A stretch of DNA of 64,000 nucleotides from CAVZRC01 sp963777695 (GTDB taxonomy: Bacteria > Planctomycetota > Planctomycetia > Isosphaerales > Isosphaeraceae), in the NCBI GenBank assembly GCA_963777695.1, contig CAVZRC010000003.1:4030001-4094000 (forward strand), written 5' to 3'. Position 1 is the stretch's first letter, and every line of letters begins with the position of its first letter. This document shows positions 1 to 8,987 of this stretch, one piece after another. The notes under the pieces were generated by a model. That model worked only from the letters and a program-made list of their open reading frames with translations, did no database searches and was not told the origin of the DNA. Made by a program: the position numbers and the translations under genes.

Positions 1-120
1 CCACCATAGCTTGTGGTGATAAAGACACCGGATGTCGTATAGCCTAGGGGAGTCGAGCTGCTACCATAGCTTGTGGTGATAAAGACACCGGATGCCGTAT
101 AGCCTAGGGGATACGAGCTG
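1..120 (-). repeat. Tandem 60-bp direct repeat inside the surface-protein gene
   Basis: Bases 1-60 and 61-120 are near-identical copies. In the coding frame each encodes a 20-residue unit containing PLGYT-SGVFITTSYG. The first copy starts at the window edge, so the array may continue beyond it. Confidence 0.9.
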
Positions 121-1046
121 CTGTTGCCCGTGGCGCCATTGCCGCCGTTTCCGCCATTGCCGCCTCTGCCGCCAGTGCCTCCTTTCCCGCCCGGGCCCCC
201 GTAACCTCCCGACCCTCCGGTCCCTCCGAACGCCTGATCGTTGACGAACTGTGTGGCCTTGATGACAACGACTCCGCTGGCGACATAAAGCCCGCCGCCG
301 CTGCCGTTACCGCCATTGCCGCCGTTCTGGCCGTTGCCACCATTGGAGCCCGTGCCACCAGTACCGCCGGTGCCGCCGGGCGAGCCGGATTCACTCGTCC
401 CGCCGTTCGCACCAGTGGACCCTTGCCTCCCCGGAGCACCGGTCCCGCCCGTCAGCCCGGACAGGCCCGAACCGCCGGCGCCACCGACGGCCGCATCATC
501 ACTGATCGTCGAGTCCTTGATGATCAGGGTGCCCGCGGCGAGGTAGATGCCGCCGCCCGAGGCATCTGCCCCATTCGCACCCGGGCCGCCATCGGCTCCG
601 TCCGCCCGGTCATTGGTGACGTTGACCTTGCTGAGGGCCACCTGGCCGCCGTCGATGAGCAGGCCACCGCCCAGGGCCGCGGTGCCGCCGATCGAACCCC
701 CCTTCGTCGCAATACCACCCGTGATGGTGAGATCCTGGAAACCCACGTGCGCGTCGATCTCGAAGACGCGATCGTAACCGTCGGATTGAATCGTGACACC
801 GGGAGCGGCGCCGACGATGAGCAGAGGCCGGGTCGAAGCGTCTTGGATCACCTGCCCGGTGTCCGGGTAGGTCCCGGCACTCATGATGATGGTGTTGCTC
901 GGATCTTTGTCGGCGAGCGCCTGAGAGATGGTGGCACTCAGGCTGTCGCTCGGATTGATATTGAATATGGCCAGGAGGCATCGAGACTCCAATGGCTCGA
1001 GGAGCAACCGGCGAGGACGCCGCGGGCGCAAACGTTTCGTGGACAA
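1..1046 (-). CDS. Gly/Asn-rich planctomycete surface protein, N-terminal part (runs off window)
   Basis: Read on the minus strand from a TTG start at 1046, which has GGAGA seven bases upstream. The N-terminus is basic and carries the LEPLESRCLLA signature that opens many planctomycete extracellular proteins. A segment of about 120 residues follows that resembles the start of right-handed beta-helix/polymorphic outer-membrane proteins (TIIMSAGTYPD, LLIVGAAPGVTI, FQDLTITGG, then recurrent GGGLYVASG-type turns). After that come long Gly-Gly-Asn-Gly and Gly-Gly-Thr-Gly tracts, like PE_PGRS proteins. The reading frame is open to base 1, so the C-terminus is missing. Probably exported and cell-surface; substrate or partner unknown. 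The plus-strand open frames over this region are Pro/Ala-rich antisense shadows. Confidence 0.8.
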   Translation of the reverse strand, partial: MSTKRLRPRRPRRLLLEPLESRCLLAIFNINPSDSLSATISQALADKDPSNTIIMSAGTYPDTGQVIQDASTRPLLIVGAAPGVTIQSDGYDRVFEIDAHVGFQDLTITGGIATKGGSIGGTAALGGGLLIDGGQVALSKVNVTNDRADGADGGPGANGADASGGGIYLAAGTLIIKDSTISDDAAVGGAGGSGLSGLTGGTGAPGRQGSTGANGGTSESGSPGGTGGTGGTGSNGGNGQNGGNGGNGSGGGLYVASGVVVIKATQFVNDQAFGGTGGSGGYGGPGGKGGTGGRGGNGGNGGNGATGNSSSYPLGYTASGVFITTSYGSSSTPLGYTTSGVFITTSYG

Positions 1047-2107
1047 TTGATGTCTCCTGGATGTGCAAAGTTATGAATCTGGAAATTGTCTCGACGTGTT
1101 CCTTCATCGGATGAAGGTTGAATCTTCCTGTTCGAGAGCCGAAACCCGTTGACAAGCGGATTCGCTCACCCTGATCGACGGGAGCGGCCGGATGGGGCCA
1201 TGCTGGCTTGGCGCGATTCGTCGCCATGCGGCCGCCGGCATGCCCGTGCCGAAGACCTTCGAAATCACCGTCGTGGTGAACCGACCGGCCGGCCGCGATC
1301 CGGCCCGGACGGAACGCCTGGAAGATCACGATCGCCGGCAATCCCTCGCCGGCCGTGCTCGAGTTCGTCCTCCACTTCTTGCGAGTCTCTGCAAGTCTTC
1401 GGATGCGCTGCTTCGTCTCACCGCCATCGACGCCGAGTGGGGTCGAGTAGGGGCACAACAAGACGCCATCACAGGGTCGGTCGATCCATCTCGGGAACGA
1501 GCCGCTTTGGGGATGTTGTCCGAAGCTAACGATACTGTGCGGAAAAGGCAATTGACAGGTGGTCGAACCAAAAACATTCGCCGGGCGGGTCATGTCGTTG
1601 AGATCGTCCCATAGGGGCAGGGCTCGAATGGACTCTGGCCGCGCCGTAGCGAGGATCACGGCCCCGGTCGCCCGACGCTGCCGGATCGGCGAACCGTAGG
1701 CACAGGACCGCCAAGAATAGCCTCCGAGACATACCTTTTCTCTGCCTTCCGCATCGCCGCAAGTTCATGGGACATGAACCAACGGAATAGCCGTTTCGAT
1801 CGAGATCGTGGACTCATGAATCGTCGCTAGCCGGCGAGACGCGATGTCCGGTTTCCCACGGGACTGTTCTGTTCCCGCTAAATATTGCCCGAAAACAACG
1901 CGAGCGATGTCCGATGCTGGTTAGTGTGGTTAGAACACCGGCCACTTGCTCTTGCCGGAATCCGGCCGATCGCTAAGATTGCGTGTCCTATCTCAGGCCC
2001 CTGCGATCGGGTAGGCCCGTTCGCCGTCATCCATTCGTGCCGAGGGCCAACCATGAACCCGCATCTTCTGGCTCGGCGTTCGACTTGGTTGGCGGACGCG
2101 CGGACTG
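1047..2107. other. 1.06-kb stretch without a convincing gene
   Basis: Lies between the divergently read surface-protein gene and the DUF2752 gene. Several open frames of 80-140 codons exist on both strands, but none has recognisable similarity, a good start site or normal composition. It probably holds both promoters. No RNA gene or strong hairpin was seen. Confidence 0.5.
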
Positions 2108-2554
2108 TTGCTGCTGGCGGCGGCCGGATTGGCGGGGCTCCTGGGACTGGCGAGGACGTTGGTGCCGGACCCTCGGGGTTTCGGGACTCATCTTCAACTC
2201 GGGCTTCAGCCTTGTACGTTCGTCACCGTGACGGGCCGACTCTGCCCGACGTGCGGCATGACCACGGCGTTCGCCTGGTGTACGCGCGGGCGGGTTGACC
2301 GATCGTGGCGAGCAAACCCGGCGGGGTGCGTGTTCGCCCTGCTGGCGGTCCCGTTGATGGCCTGGTTCATCGCGAGTGCGGTCCGGAGCGAACCCGTCGG
2401 ATTCCGGTCCTTGTCGGGGCCCATGATGGGCCTGGCGACGGCCGGCGTGGTCTTCTGCCTCGCGTCCTGGTTGGTTCGGTTGATCGTTTCGCCAGCCGTC
2501 CTGGCCGTCCCGGGGCCGGGCCCCGGGGGAGTGGCCAGGTCGATCGGCTTGTGA
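2108..2554 (+). CDS. DUF2752 family membrane protein
   Basis: 148 residues matching the DUF2752 family, short membrane proteins of unknown function. The family signature is clear: an N-terminal hydrophobic helix (LLAAAGLAGLLGLAR), GTHLQLGLQPC, then CPTCGMTTAF, and an NPAG motif leading into two more hydrophobic helices. The Cys-Pro-Thr-Cys motif (about residues 46-49) is the conserved centre. An in-frame stop at 2054 leaves no upstream ATG, so TTG at 2108 is the likely start. The ATG at 2053 is in a different frame. The next gene, a lipoprotein, begins 27 bases downstream and is probably co-transcribed. Confidence 0.75.
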   Translation: MLLAAAGLAGLLGLARTLVPDPRGFGTHLQLGLQPCTFVTVTGRLCPTCGMTTAFAWCTRGRVDRSWRANPAGCVFALLAVPLMAWFIASAVRSEPVGFRSLSGPMMGLATAGVVFCLASWLVRLIVSPAVLAVPGPGPGGVARSIGL

Positions 2555-2581
2555 ATTATCCAAGGAAGGAGGGGGTACAGG

Positions 2582-3301
2582 ATGACCCCTCGATTACTCG
2601 CCAATGCTAAGGTGCGGCTTGCCATGGTCGCCGTCCTGGCCGGGGGTAGCCTGATCGCGACCAGCGGTTGCGATCCGAGGACCCTGGCCTATTTCCTCCA
2701 GCCGTTCGAACCGATGGTCCCACCCAAGTGCGAGACCTCGTTCGAAGGCAAGAAAGTCGTCGTCCTCTGCCATGTGGCCTCCAACTCAATGGTGGAGTAC
2801 TCGTCGCTCGATCGCGACCTGACCCGCGAGTTCACCGCGATCCTGCGCAAGAAAGTAAAGAAGGTCGTGCTCGTCGACCCCGACAAGGTCGCGACCTGGG
2901 TCGAGGCCCACCCCAAGTGGAGCGCCCCGTCCGAGATCGCCAACGACTTCAACGCCGACATCGTCGTCTTCCTCGAAGTCGAGCAGTTCCAGATCCAGTC
3001 GCCGGGCGACCTGAACATGCTCCATGGCGAGTCCAAGGTGCATATCCAGGCTTTCGAGATGCAATACCCCAAGAACAGCAAGGATAAGCCGATCAAGGAT
3101 CAGCCCAAGGAACCCGTCTCGATCTACGACGATTATGGCGAGACCATGTTCCCCGAACGCGGGCCGATCCCCGTCGAAACCGGCGCCAGCCGGTCGAAAT
3201 TCCGGATCAAGTTCGTCAAGATCGTCGCCAAGGAAGTCTCCTGGCACTTCATCGAACACGCCGAGGACGACTCGATCCAGGATTCGCGGATCGAACGCTG
3301 A
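2582..3301 (+). CDS. Putative lipoprotein of unknown function
   Basis: 239 residues. The ATG is preceded by a strong AAGGAGG. The N-terminus is a signal peptide ending in a lipobox-like TSGC (Cys about residue 30), so the product is predicted to be membrane-anchored and exported. The body contains a run of alternating hydrophobic/charged strands (KKVVVLCHV, KKVVLVDPDKV, ADIVVFLEVEQF), resembling the Rossmann-like fold of penicillin-binding-protein activator/LpoB-like lipoproteins, but the match is by eye only. The C-terminus is charged. Follows the DUF2752 gene at 27 bases, and a strong hairpin lies just downstream. Confidence 0.7.
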   Translation: MTPRLLANAKVRLAMVAVLAGGSLIATSGCDPRTLAYFLQPFEPMVPPKCETSFEGKKVVVLCHVASNSMVEYSSLDRDLTREFTAILRKKVKKVVLVDPDKVATWVEAHPKWSAPSEIANDFNADIVVFLEVEQFQIQSPGDLNMLHGESKVHIQAFEMQYPKNSKDKPIKDQPKEPVSIYDDYGETMFPERGPIPVETGASRSKFRIKFVKIVAKEVSWHFIEHAEDDSIQDSRIER

Positions 3302-3321
3302 GCCATGCTCCTGAATAACCC

Positions 3322-3362
3322 GGGGGCGGGATCCGGCGCATCGGCGGCCGGATCCCGCCCCC
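3322..3362 (+). terminator. Strong GC hairpin downstream of the lipoprotein gene
   Basis: Perfect 15-bp inverted repeat (3322-3336 and 3348-3362; GGGGGCGGGATCCGG and its complement) around an 11-base loop, 20 bases after the lipoprotein stop. There is no U-run, so it may stabilise the 3' end rather than terminate by the classical mechanism. The rest of the 334-base gap before the next start (3363-3635) shows nothing further. Confidence 0.6.
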
Positions 3363-3635
3363 GACCCACTTCTCCAGACCATTTCTCCAGACCGCCCTAC
3401 GGGCGAATGGAGGGACAGTTGACTCACGGATGTCGCTTCTTATAATCAGCCTGAACTCTGCGTCGAACGGCTCGTCTGTCGGACCTGCCATGGAATCAGC
3501 CGACGGAGGCGCAGATCCGCGATCAACCCGATACTCCCGCATGATGGCGGGAGCGGACCAATGCGACTGGTTGATTGGATGGGAGGGCATGTGATCCCTC
3601 CGATCGGTTTCGAGTCTCAACGGGAGCAAGCATCG

Positions 3636-4250
3636 ATGCGCAAGGTTCTTCTCAGCCTCGTGGCCATCTCCGCGATCGCCATCCCCGCCCTGGCCGGCAA
3701 GTTCAACAAGGTCGTCAGCGTTGGCGACAAGGCCCCCACGTTCTCGGGGCTTCCCGCGATCTACAATGGCGAAGAGACCAGCGTCAGCCTGCCTGACCTG
3801 AAGGAAGATGTCGTCGTCCTCGTGTTCGTGGCCAAGCACTGCCCGGTGGTCGTCGGCTATGAAGATCGCCTGGTCGACTTCACCAACGAGTTCAAGGACA
3901 AGAGCGTCCGCGTGGTCGGGCTCTGCGTCTCCACCGCAGCGGGGGACAAGCTGCCGGGCATCAAGGAGTACATGAAGGACCACAAGTCGAATTACATCTA
4001 CGGCTATGACGAGAGCCAGGCCGTCGGCAGGGCCTACGGTGCGACCAACACCCCGCAGTTTTTCGTTCTCGACAAGGAACGGAAGATCCGCTACACCGGC
4101 GCAATGGATGATAGTCCTCGTTCCGAGGAGAAGGTCACCAAGACCTACCTCAAGGACGCGGTCAACGCCCTGCTGAAGAACGAGAGCCCCCCGGTCGATG
4201 AGACCAAGGCCGTTGGCTGCGGCGTTACCTACAGCCGCGCCAGCAAGTGA
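3636..4250 (+). CDS. Exported redoxin-domain (peroxiredoxin-like) protein
   Basis: 204 residues. Start chosen at ATG 3636 because it gives a clean signal peptide (MRKVLLSLVAISAIAIPALA, cleavage near residue 20) with CGGGAG upstream; the longer frame from 3561 adds an unlikely leader. The mature part is an AhpC/TSA-type thioredoxin fold: VGDKAPTFSGL, then VFVAKHCPVV with the single active-site Cys at about residue 69, and the cis-Pro region NTPQFFVLD near residue 145. Expected outside the cytoplasm, reducing peroxides or acting as a thiol-dependent carrier. The CPVV site with no second nearby Cys points to a one-Cys or atypical peroxiredoxin. A good terminator follows. Confidence 0.85.
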   Translation: MRKVLLSLVAISAIAIPALAGKFNKVVSVGDKAPTFSGLPAIYNGEETSVSLPDLKEDVVVLVFVAKHCPVVVGYEDRLVDFTNEFKDKSVRVVGLCVSTAAGDKLPGIKEYMKDHKSNYIYGYDESQAVGRAYGATNTPQFFVLDKERKIRYTGAMDDSPRSEEKVTKTYLKDAVNALLKNESPPVDETKAVGCGVTYSRASK

Positions 4251-4323
4251 GCGAACGCGATTCGTTGGAACCGGCCATCGTCCTCTGCTCAGACATCGAG
4301 GACGTAGGCCAAAAGATCCCTTG

Positions 4324-4362
4324 AAAGCCAGCCGTGCCCGCGAGGGTGCGGCCGGCTTTTTC
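4324..4362 (+). terminator. Rho-independent terminator
   Basis: AAAGCC-x-GCCG-xx-CCC stem closing on GGG-xx-CGGC-x-GGCTTT with a GCGA loop, followed by a T-run. Sits 73 bases after the redoxin stop. Confidence 0.85.
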
Positions 4363-4517
4363 TTCCCTCCTCTCCGCGGTCAATACGCGAGGGCGAGGCC
4401 CCGTCCGTTGCCGAAGACGACGCGATCCATCGAGCCCGGATGAAGCCGCTCCCTCACGATGCCCCCCGGCCCCAGGCAAGACTCGAGACCCCAGTTCCCT
4501 CACGAGGGGCTTCCGCC

Positions 4518-5069
4518 ATGAGATTCTTCGTAGCCCGCACGCTGACGATCTTCACGATGCTCGCCATCACGATCCTGCTCACGGGGAAAGACGCTTTCCC
4601 CGACGATCAAGAATCCCCGAAAGTCGTGAAACTGGAAAAGCTGAAGTGGGGCCAGTTTCAGAAACGTCTGGCCAACACAAAGGTCAAGTACACCGTCGTT
4701 GACGCCTGGTCGACGACGTGCGGCCCGTGCAAGGAAAACTTCCCCCACGTCATCGAGATGCACCGGAAGTACGGCACGAAGGGGCTGGCAATCATCTCGC
4801 TATCCCTCGACGACCCGACCGACACGGCCGCCGTGGCCGAGGCCGAGCGCTTCCTCAAGGAGAAGAAAGCCGTCTTCTCGAACGTCCTGCTCGACGAGAA
4901 TTTCGGCGATGGATTCGACAAGTTGAACATCAACGGAATCCCAGCCGTATTCATCTTCGGTCCCGATGGCAAAGAAGTGAAACGGTTCACCATGGACGAC
5001 CCCAACAACCAATTCACCTACGACGAGGTAGAAAAGGCCGTTGCCGCATTGCTGGATGCAAAAGCCTGA
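4518..5069 (+). CDS. Exported TlpA-like thioredoxin
   Basis: 183 residues. ATG at 4518 has GAGGGG eight bases upstream and begins an N-terminal hydrophobic segment (TLTIFTMLAITILL), so it is preferred over the longer frame from 4440. The fold is a TlpA/ResA-type thioredoxin: VVDAWSTTCGPCKENFP with the redox pair Cys68/Cys71, SLDDPTD, and the cis-Pro loop INGIPAVFIFGPDGKEV near residue 145. Probably a membrane-anchored or periplasmic disulfide reductase. Lies between the redoxin gene and rpmE, all on the same strand, but separated from the redoxin gene by a terminator. Confidence 0.85.
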   Translation: MRFFVARTLTIFTMLAITILLTGKDAFPDDQESPKVVKLEKLKWGQFQKRLANTKVKYTVVDAWSTTCGPCKENFPHVIEMHRKYGTKGLAIISLSLDDPTDTAAVAEAERFLKEKKAVFSNVLLDENFGDGFDKLNINGIPAVFIFGPDGKEVKRFTMDDPNNQFTYDEVEKAVAALLDAKA

Positions 5070-5170
5070 GTATCATGGAAGAGTTGTTTTGCATGATTTC
5101 TCTCCCAGGGCGTCGTCCCTGGGCTCATTTGTTGCCGCCCCTCGGGGCAAAATGGAATCGCGATAGAACC

Positions 5171-5431
5171 ATGAAAGACGGCATTCACCCGAAGTATCAA
5201 GACAGCGTGGTTGTGTGCGGGTGTGGGAATACCTTCACCACGCGGAGCACGAAGCCCAAGATCATGGTCGAAGTCTGCTCCAAGTGCCATCCGTACTTCA
5301 CCGGCTCGGTGAAGTTCGTCGATGCCGCAGGCCGTGTTAACAAATTCAACAAGAAGTTCCAGGGGACCTACGGCAAGGCCAAGAAGGCCGCCGTCGCCGC
5401 GGCTGCCACGGCCCCGACCGAGAACGCTTAG
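5171..5431 (+). CDS. rpmE: 50S ribosomal protein L31
   Basis: 86 residues: MKDGIHPKY opening, then the zinc-binding cysteines of the C+ type L31 (Cys16-x-Cys18 and Cys36-xx-Cys39) and the SVKFVDAAGRVNKFNKKF core. An Ala/Lys-rich tail extends it past the usual 66-72 residues. Structural protein of the large ribosomal subunit. A very strong terminator follows, and the rpmE, prfA, prmC order is a common bacterial arrangement. Confidence 0.95.
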   Translation: MKDGIHPKYQDSVVVCGCGNTFTTRSTKPKIMVEVCSKCHPYFTGSVKFVDAAGRVNKFNKKFQGTYGKAKKAAVAAAATAPTENA

Positions 5432-5448
5432 TCAGGATCGACGAGACC

Positions 5449-5517
5449 AAGAGGACGGCCTGCTGGCGGACGACTCTATCAAGAGAAGAGTCCGCCACCG
5501 GGCCGTCCTCTTTTTTG
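5449..5517 (+). terminator. Long rho-independent terminator after rpmE
   Basis: AAGAGGACGGCC pairs with GGCCGTCCTCTT, and inside it GGCGGAC pairs with GTCCGCC. The stem of more than 20 bp ends in a run of six T. Ends the rpmE transcript 18 bases after its stop. Confidence 0.92.
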
Positions 5518-5712
5518 TCCTTGGTCCCTCGTCCTTGGTCCTCGGTTCGCTTCGCGGTCCCTGGGACTTGGGCTGGGATTGTCAGGGCCCTCTGGGAGTC
5601 TGTTCCGACAGGCTCTTTGAGTTCCACGGTGCTTCCAAACCAGATTGTGAGTTCTGCGGATAGGCTGGCGCAGAATTACTTGTCTAACCAAGGACAAGGG
5701 ACCAAGGACCAG
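5516..5712. repeat. Inverted pair of 'CCTTGGTCC' repeats in the rpmE-prfA gap
   Basis: The segment at 5516-5542 (CCTTGGTCCCTCGTCCTTGGTCC) recurs inverted at about 5686-5712 (GGACAAGGGACCAAGGACC). Each arm is itself two degenerate copies. The second arm ends only a few bases before the prfA start, so the repeat lies in or next to the prfA leader. No coding frame between the arms looks real. Confidence 0.7.
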
Positions 5713-5715
5713 ACC

Positions 5716-6787
5716 GTGTTCGAGAAGCTTCAGACGGACTATCAGCGATTCCTGGAGATCGAGCGGTTGTTGCTCGATCCCGAGGTCACTGCCGACATCG
5801 CTCGGGTCACGGCGTTGTCGAAGGAACGGGGCACGCTCGCCAAGATCGCGCTGCCTTACGGGCGCTGACCTCGAGCTGAGCCGTCAGATCACCGAGGCCG
5901 AGCAACTCAGTGCCGCCGAATCGGACCCCGAGATGCGATCGTATGCCGAGGCGGAGCTCGAGGACTTGCGGGCCCGCCATCAGCAAGAGGGGGAGAATCT
6001 CCGGGACATGCTCTACGACAGCCGCGCCGGCACCGCCCACGCGGCGATGATCGTCGAGATCCGCGCGGGGACCGGCGGCGACGAGGCGGCACTGTTCGCG
6101 CGCGACCTCTTCGAGATGTACCGCCGGTTCGCCGAGCAGATGAACTGGAAGTTCGAGACGCTCGATATCGAGCCGACCGAGCTGGCGGGCTTCCGCGAGG
6201 TCTCGTTCAGCGTCGCCGGCCCGGCGGCTTATCGCCATCTCCAGTTCGAAAGCGGATGCCACCGCGTCCAGCGCGTCCCCCAGACCGAGGCCCAGGGCCG
6301 GATTCACACCTCCACGGCCACCGTCGCCATCCTGCCGGAACCGGAGGAAGTGGACATCGTGATCCGGACCGAAGACCTGCTCATCGACGTCATGCGGTCG
6401 GGAGGGCCGGGCGGCCAGCATCAGAACAAGACCGAGAGCGGCGTGCGGATCACCCACCTGCCGACCGGCGTCGTGGTCAATTGCCGGGATGAACGCAGCC
6501 AGCACAAGAACAAGGCGAAGGCTATGCGGATACTCCGTAGTCGGTTATTCGAACAGCAGAAGGAGAGCGCCCGTTCCGAGCGCGATCAGACCCGCCGCGA
6601 CATGATCGGATCCGGGGACCGGTCGCAGAAGATGCGGACCTACAATTTCCCGCAGAACCGCGTCTCCGACCATCGGATCGGCCTGACGCTCTACAACCTC
6701 GACCAGGTGATCCAGGGCAACCTGCTCCCCTTGACCAAGGCCCTGATCGACCACGACCGCCGGGAACAGCTCGGCGATCTCGTCTGA
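5716..6787 (+). CDS. prfA: Peptide chain release factor 1, interrupted by an in-frame UGA/frameshift
   Basis: RF1 releases finished proteins at UAA and UAG. The GTG at 5716 starts VFEKLQTDYQRFLEIE. The protein continues through the PxT stop-recognition motif (here PQT, about residue 188), GRIHTSTATVA, and the catalytic GGQ (about residue 233, in SGGPGGQHQNKTES). The frame is broken once: after PYGR a TGA occurs at 5866 and the conserved sequence (DLELSRQITEAEQL) resumes in the +1 frame. The break is at a GCGC (5862-5865) and fits loss of two bases or gain of one. Joined length is about 357 residues, normal for RF1. prmC follows, confirming identity. Probably a sequence error; see findings. 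Confidence 0.93.
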
Positions 6788-6817
6788 TCGGATGCGTCGG
6801 CGCGTCGATGATCGCTC

Positions 6818-6876
6818 GTAGGGTGGGTGAAACCCACCAAGAATCGAAGCCCCAGATCGGTGGGTCTCACCCACCC
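6818..6876. repeat. Dispersed inverted repeat (GTAGGGTGGGTGAAACCCACC family)
   Basis: GTAGGGTGGGTGAAACCCACC at 6818-6838 and a partial inverted copy (GGTGGGTCTCACCCACC) at 6859-6875. Between prfA and prmC, just before the prmC start. A second, perfect member is at 8988-9054. Confidence 0.85.
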
Positions 6877-6882
6877 GAGCCG

Positions 6883-7807
6883 ATGATGGATACCTCTCAC
6901 TTGCCGACCTCCGAACCGAATCCCGAAGGCCGCTCTGAAGACGCATGGACCGTCGGTCGGCTCCTGACCTGGACGGCCGATTATCTCAAGAAGCGCGGTT
7001 CGGAGAGCCCTCGTCTGGACGCCGAGGTGATGCTGGCCCACGTCCTCCATTGGCCGCGGGTCCAGCTTTACACCCACTTCTTGGACGAGGTGGCTGAAGC
7101 CCCGCGCGGGAAGTTTCGCGACCTGGTCCGACGCCGAGTCGAGGGGTCCCCCGTGGCCTATCTGGTCGGCCGCAAGGAGTTCTACTCGCTGGCATTCGAA
7201 GTCTCGCCGGCCGTGCTGATCCCGCGTCCCGAGTCGGAATTCGTCGTCGTCGAGTTCCTCGCCCTCGCCAAGACCCTCGAATCGCCCCGCGCCGTCAACG
7301 TCGGTACCGGCTCCGGCTGCCTCGCGGTCGCCTCGGCGTTCCGCCACCCCGGGGCACACTTCATCGCCATCGACATCAGCGAGGCGGCCCTGGCGGTCGC
7401 CCGGAAGAATGCCGATCAGCACAAGGTCGCCGACCGGATCGATTTCCGGATGGGCGATCGCCTCGGACCGGTCGCCAACGAAGGCCCGTTCGACGCGATC
7501 CTCTCGAATCCCCCGTATATCCCCACGGGCGCGATCGAGCACCTCGAGGTCGGAGTCCGCGACTTCGAGCCCCGGACGGCGCTCGACGGCGGTCCCGGCG
7601 GGCTCGATATGGTCGCGCGATTGATCGAGGAATCCGTACCGCTCCTCAAGCCGGGAGGCCACCTGATCCTGGAGATCGGCACCGATCAGGAGGGGCCCGT
7701 ACTGCGCATTGATCGAGGCCCAGAAAGTCCTCCGCCTGGCCCCTACCATCCACGACCACGCCCAGCATCCGCGCGTCATTCGCGCCATGCGCGAGATGGC
7801 CGATTGA
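6883..7807 (+). CDS. prmC: Release factor glutamine methyltransferase (HemK/PrmC), one frameshift near the end
   Basis: PrmC uses S-adenosylmethionine to methylate the Gln of the GGQ motif in release factors. Visible: an N-terminal helical substrate-binding part (LDAEVMLAHVLHWPR), the PRPESE segment, the SAM-binding VGTGSGCLAV (about residues 140-148) and the catalytic NPPY (209-212, SNPPYIP). The frame is lost after GPVLR at GCGC 7704-7707; the +1 frame then continues LIEAQKVLRLAPTIHDHAQHPRVI to a TGA at 7805. Restoring a GC pair there would give LRALIEA, typical of the family. Follows prfA by 95 bases as a usual operon partner. ATG 6886 is an equally possible start. Confidence 0.92.
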
Positions 7808-7837
7808 GATAGGCACTTTCCGGATCCGCGCGAATCG

Positions 7838-8737
7838 TCAGACCCGCTGCCGCTTGGCCGGCACGCTCCGCAAGGCGTCGGGGAGGCTGCTCATCGTCGG
7901 CCAGCGCTGGTCCTTGCGCCGGGCGGTCAGCTTCCGGAGGATCTGACAGATCTCGTCCGAGAGCTTCGGCTTGACGACGGCCGGATCGAGCGGCTCGGAG
8001 TTGATGCGCTGGAGCATCATCGTGGTGTTGTTGTTGGCGTCGTATGGCAGGCGATCCGTCAAGAACTCGAAGGCGAGGACCCCGAAGGCGAAGATGTCGA
8101 TCCGCTCGTCGATCGGCTCGCGGCGGAGGAGCTCCGGGGCCATGTACTGGATCGTGCCGGTCCGATTGCCCGGCCGGCGGAAGGCCGGCGTGTTGGGGAC
8201 CGACAGGCCGAAATCGATCAGCTTGGCATGCTGCTCGCGATCGACGAGGATATTCCGGGCATTGATATCGTGATGGATGAAGCCCGCCGCATGGACCGCC
8301 GCCAGGCCCTCCGCCGCCTGGGCGAGCAGTTCCACGCGCTGGGCAGTACGGGCCGCCCGCGTCTCGCGGACGTACTGGAAGCTCACCCCATCGATGAATT
8401 CCATCATGAGGTAGTGCTCGCCCTGGGTGGAGTCGCCGTACTCGAACGTGCGAACGACGTGCGGATGAACGATTTGGATGGCGATCTCGCCCTCGGTCGG
8501 GCGCACCTGCTCGGCGGAGGCGCGCGCCGAGGCCGCTCGGTTCTTCTCGGGGAGCTGGATCTTGAGACAGACGGTCCGTCCCGTCTCGTTATCGATCGCC
8601 CGATGGACCCGGGACATGCTGCCGCGCGACATCTCGGAGACGAGCGCGAACCGTCGCTGAAGGTTGACGCGTCCGCGATAACCTTTCGGGCCGCTCGTCG
8701 GAGCCGGGCCGAACATTTCTTTCAGCTTGCTGAGCAT
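7838..8737 (-). CDS. Serine/threonine protein kinase
   Basis: 299 residues, essentially one Hanks-type kinase domain with no membrane segment. Start at 8737 has GAGGAG upstream. The ATP-binding Lys is in VCLK (residue 59). The catalytic loop is HHDINARN (155-162) with the usual HRD changed to HHD but the Asp and Asn kept. DFGLS (175-179), a TGTIQYMAPE activation segment (193-202) and DIFAFGVLAFE are all present, so it is predicted active. The glycine-rich loop is weak (SRGSMSRV). Cytosolic; substrates unknown. Convergent with prmC, 31 bases between stops. Confidence 0.92.
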   Translation of the reverse strand: MLSKLKEMFGPAPTSGPKGYRGRVNLQRRFALVSEMSRGSMSRVHRAIDNETGRTVCLKIQLPEKNRAASARASAEQVRPTEGEIAIQIVHPHVVRTFEYGDSTQGEHYLMMEFIDGVSFQYVRETRAARTAQRVELLAQAAEGLAAVHAAGFIHHDINARNILVDREQHAKLIDFGLSVPNTPAFRRPGNRTGTIQYMAPELLRREPIDERIDIFAFGVLAFEFLTDRLPYDANNNTTMMLQRINSEPLDPAVVKPKLSDEICQILRKLTARRKDQRWPTMSSLPDALRSVPAKRQRV

Positions 8738-8987
8738 CGAGATGCTCTCCTCGTGCTCAAGATTCGATCGAGTGTTGCACGTCTACGGCATCGGGGTATG
8801 CGAGACGGCCTCTTCCCTACCCGAGAATCCATTCCGAATCACGGAGGAATCCTCCGGATAGATAATCAGCTATGAGCAGTTCGACCCGAACGTTCAATTC
8901 TTCACGAGATTGCCAGATTATCCCCTACACCGCAAATTCACAGGTCGGGCGGACGGATCGGACCTCTCGATTCCAAGAGGGCGACTC

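Noticed and set aside
1149..1659. Plus- and minus-strand frames in the 1.06-kb gap
   Set aside because: No similarity or ribosome site; conflicting frames on both strands.
2053..2298. ATG at 2053 as the DUF2752 start
   Set aside because: It is in another frame from the family match and encodes an unrelated sequence.
5862..5870. True prfB-type programmed frameshift
   Set aside because: The protein has the RF1 PxT motif and RF1 does not read UGA; CGC cannot slip well, and the site fits the GC-tract errors. Kept only as a low-probability finding.
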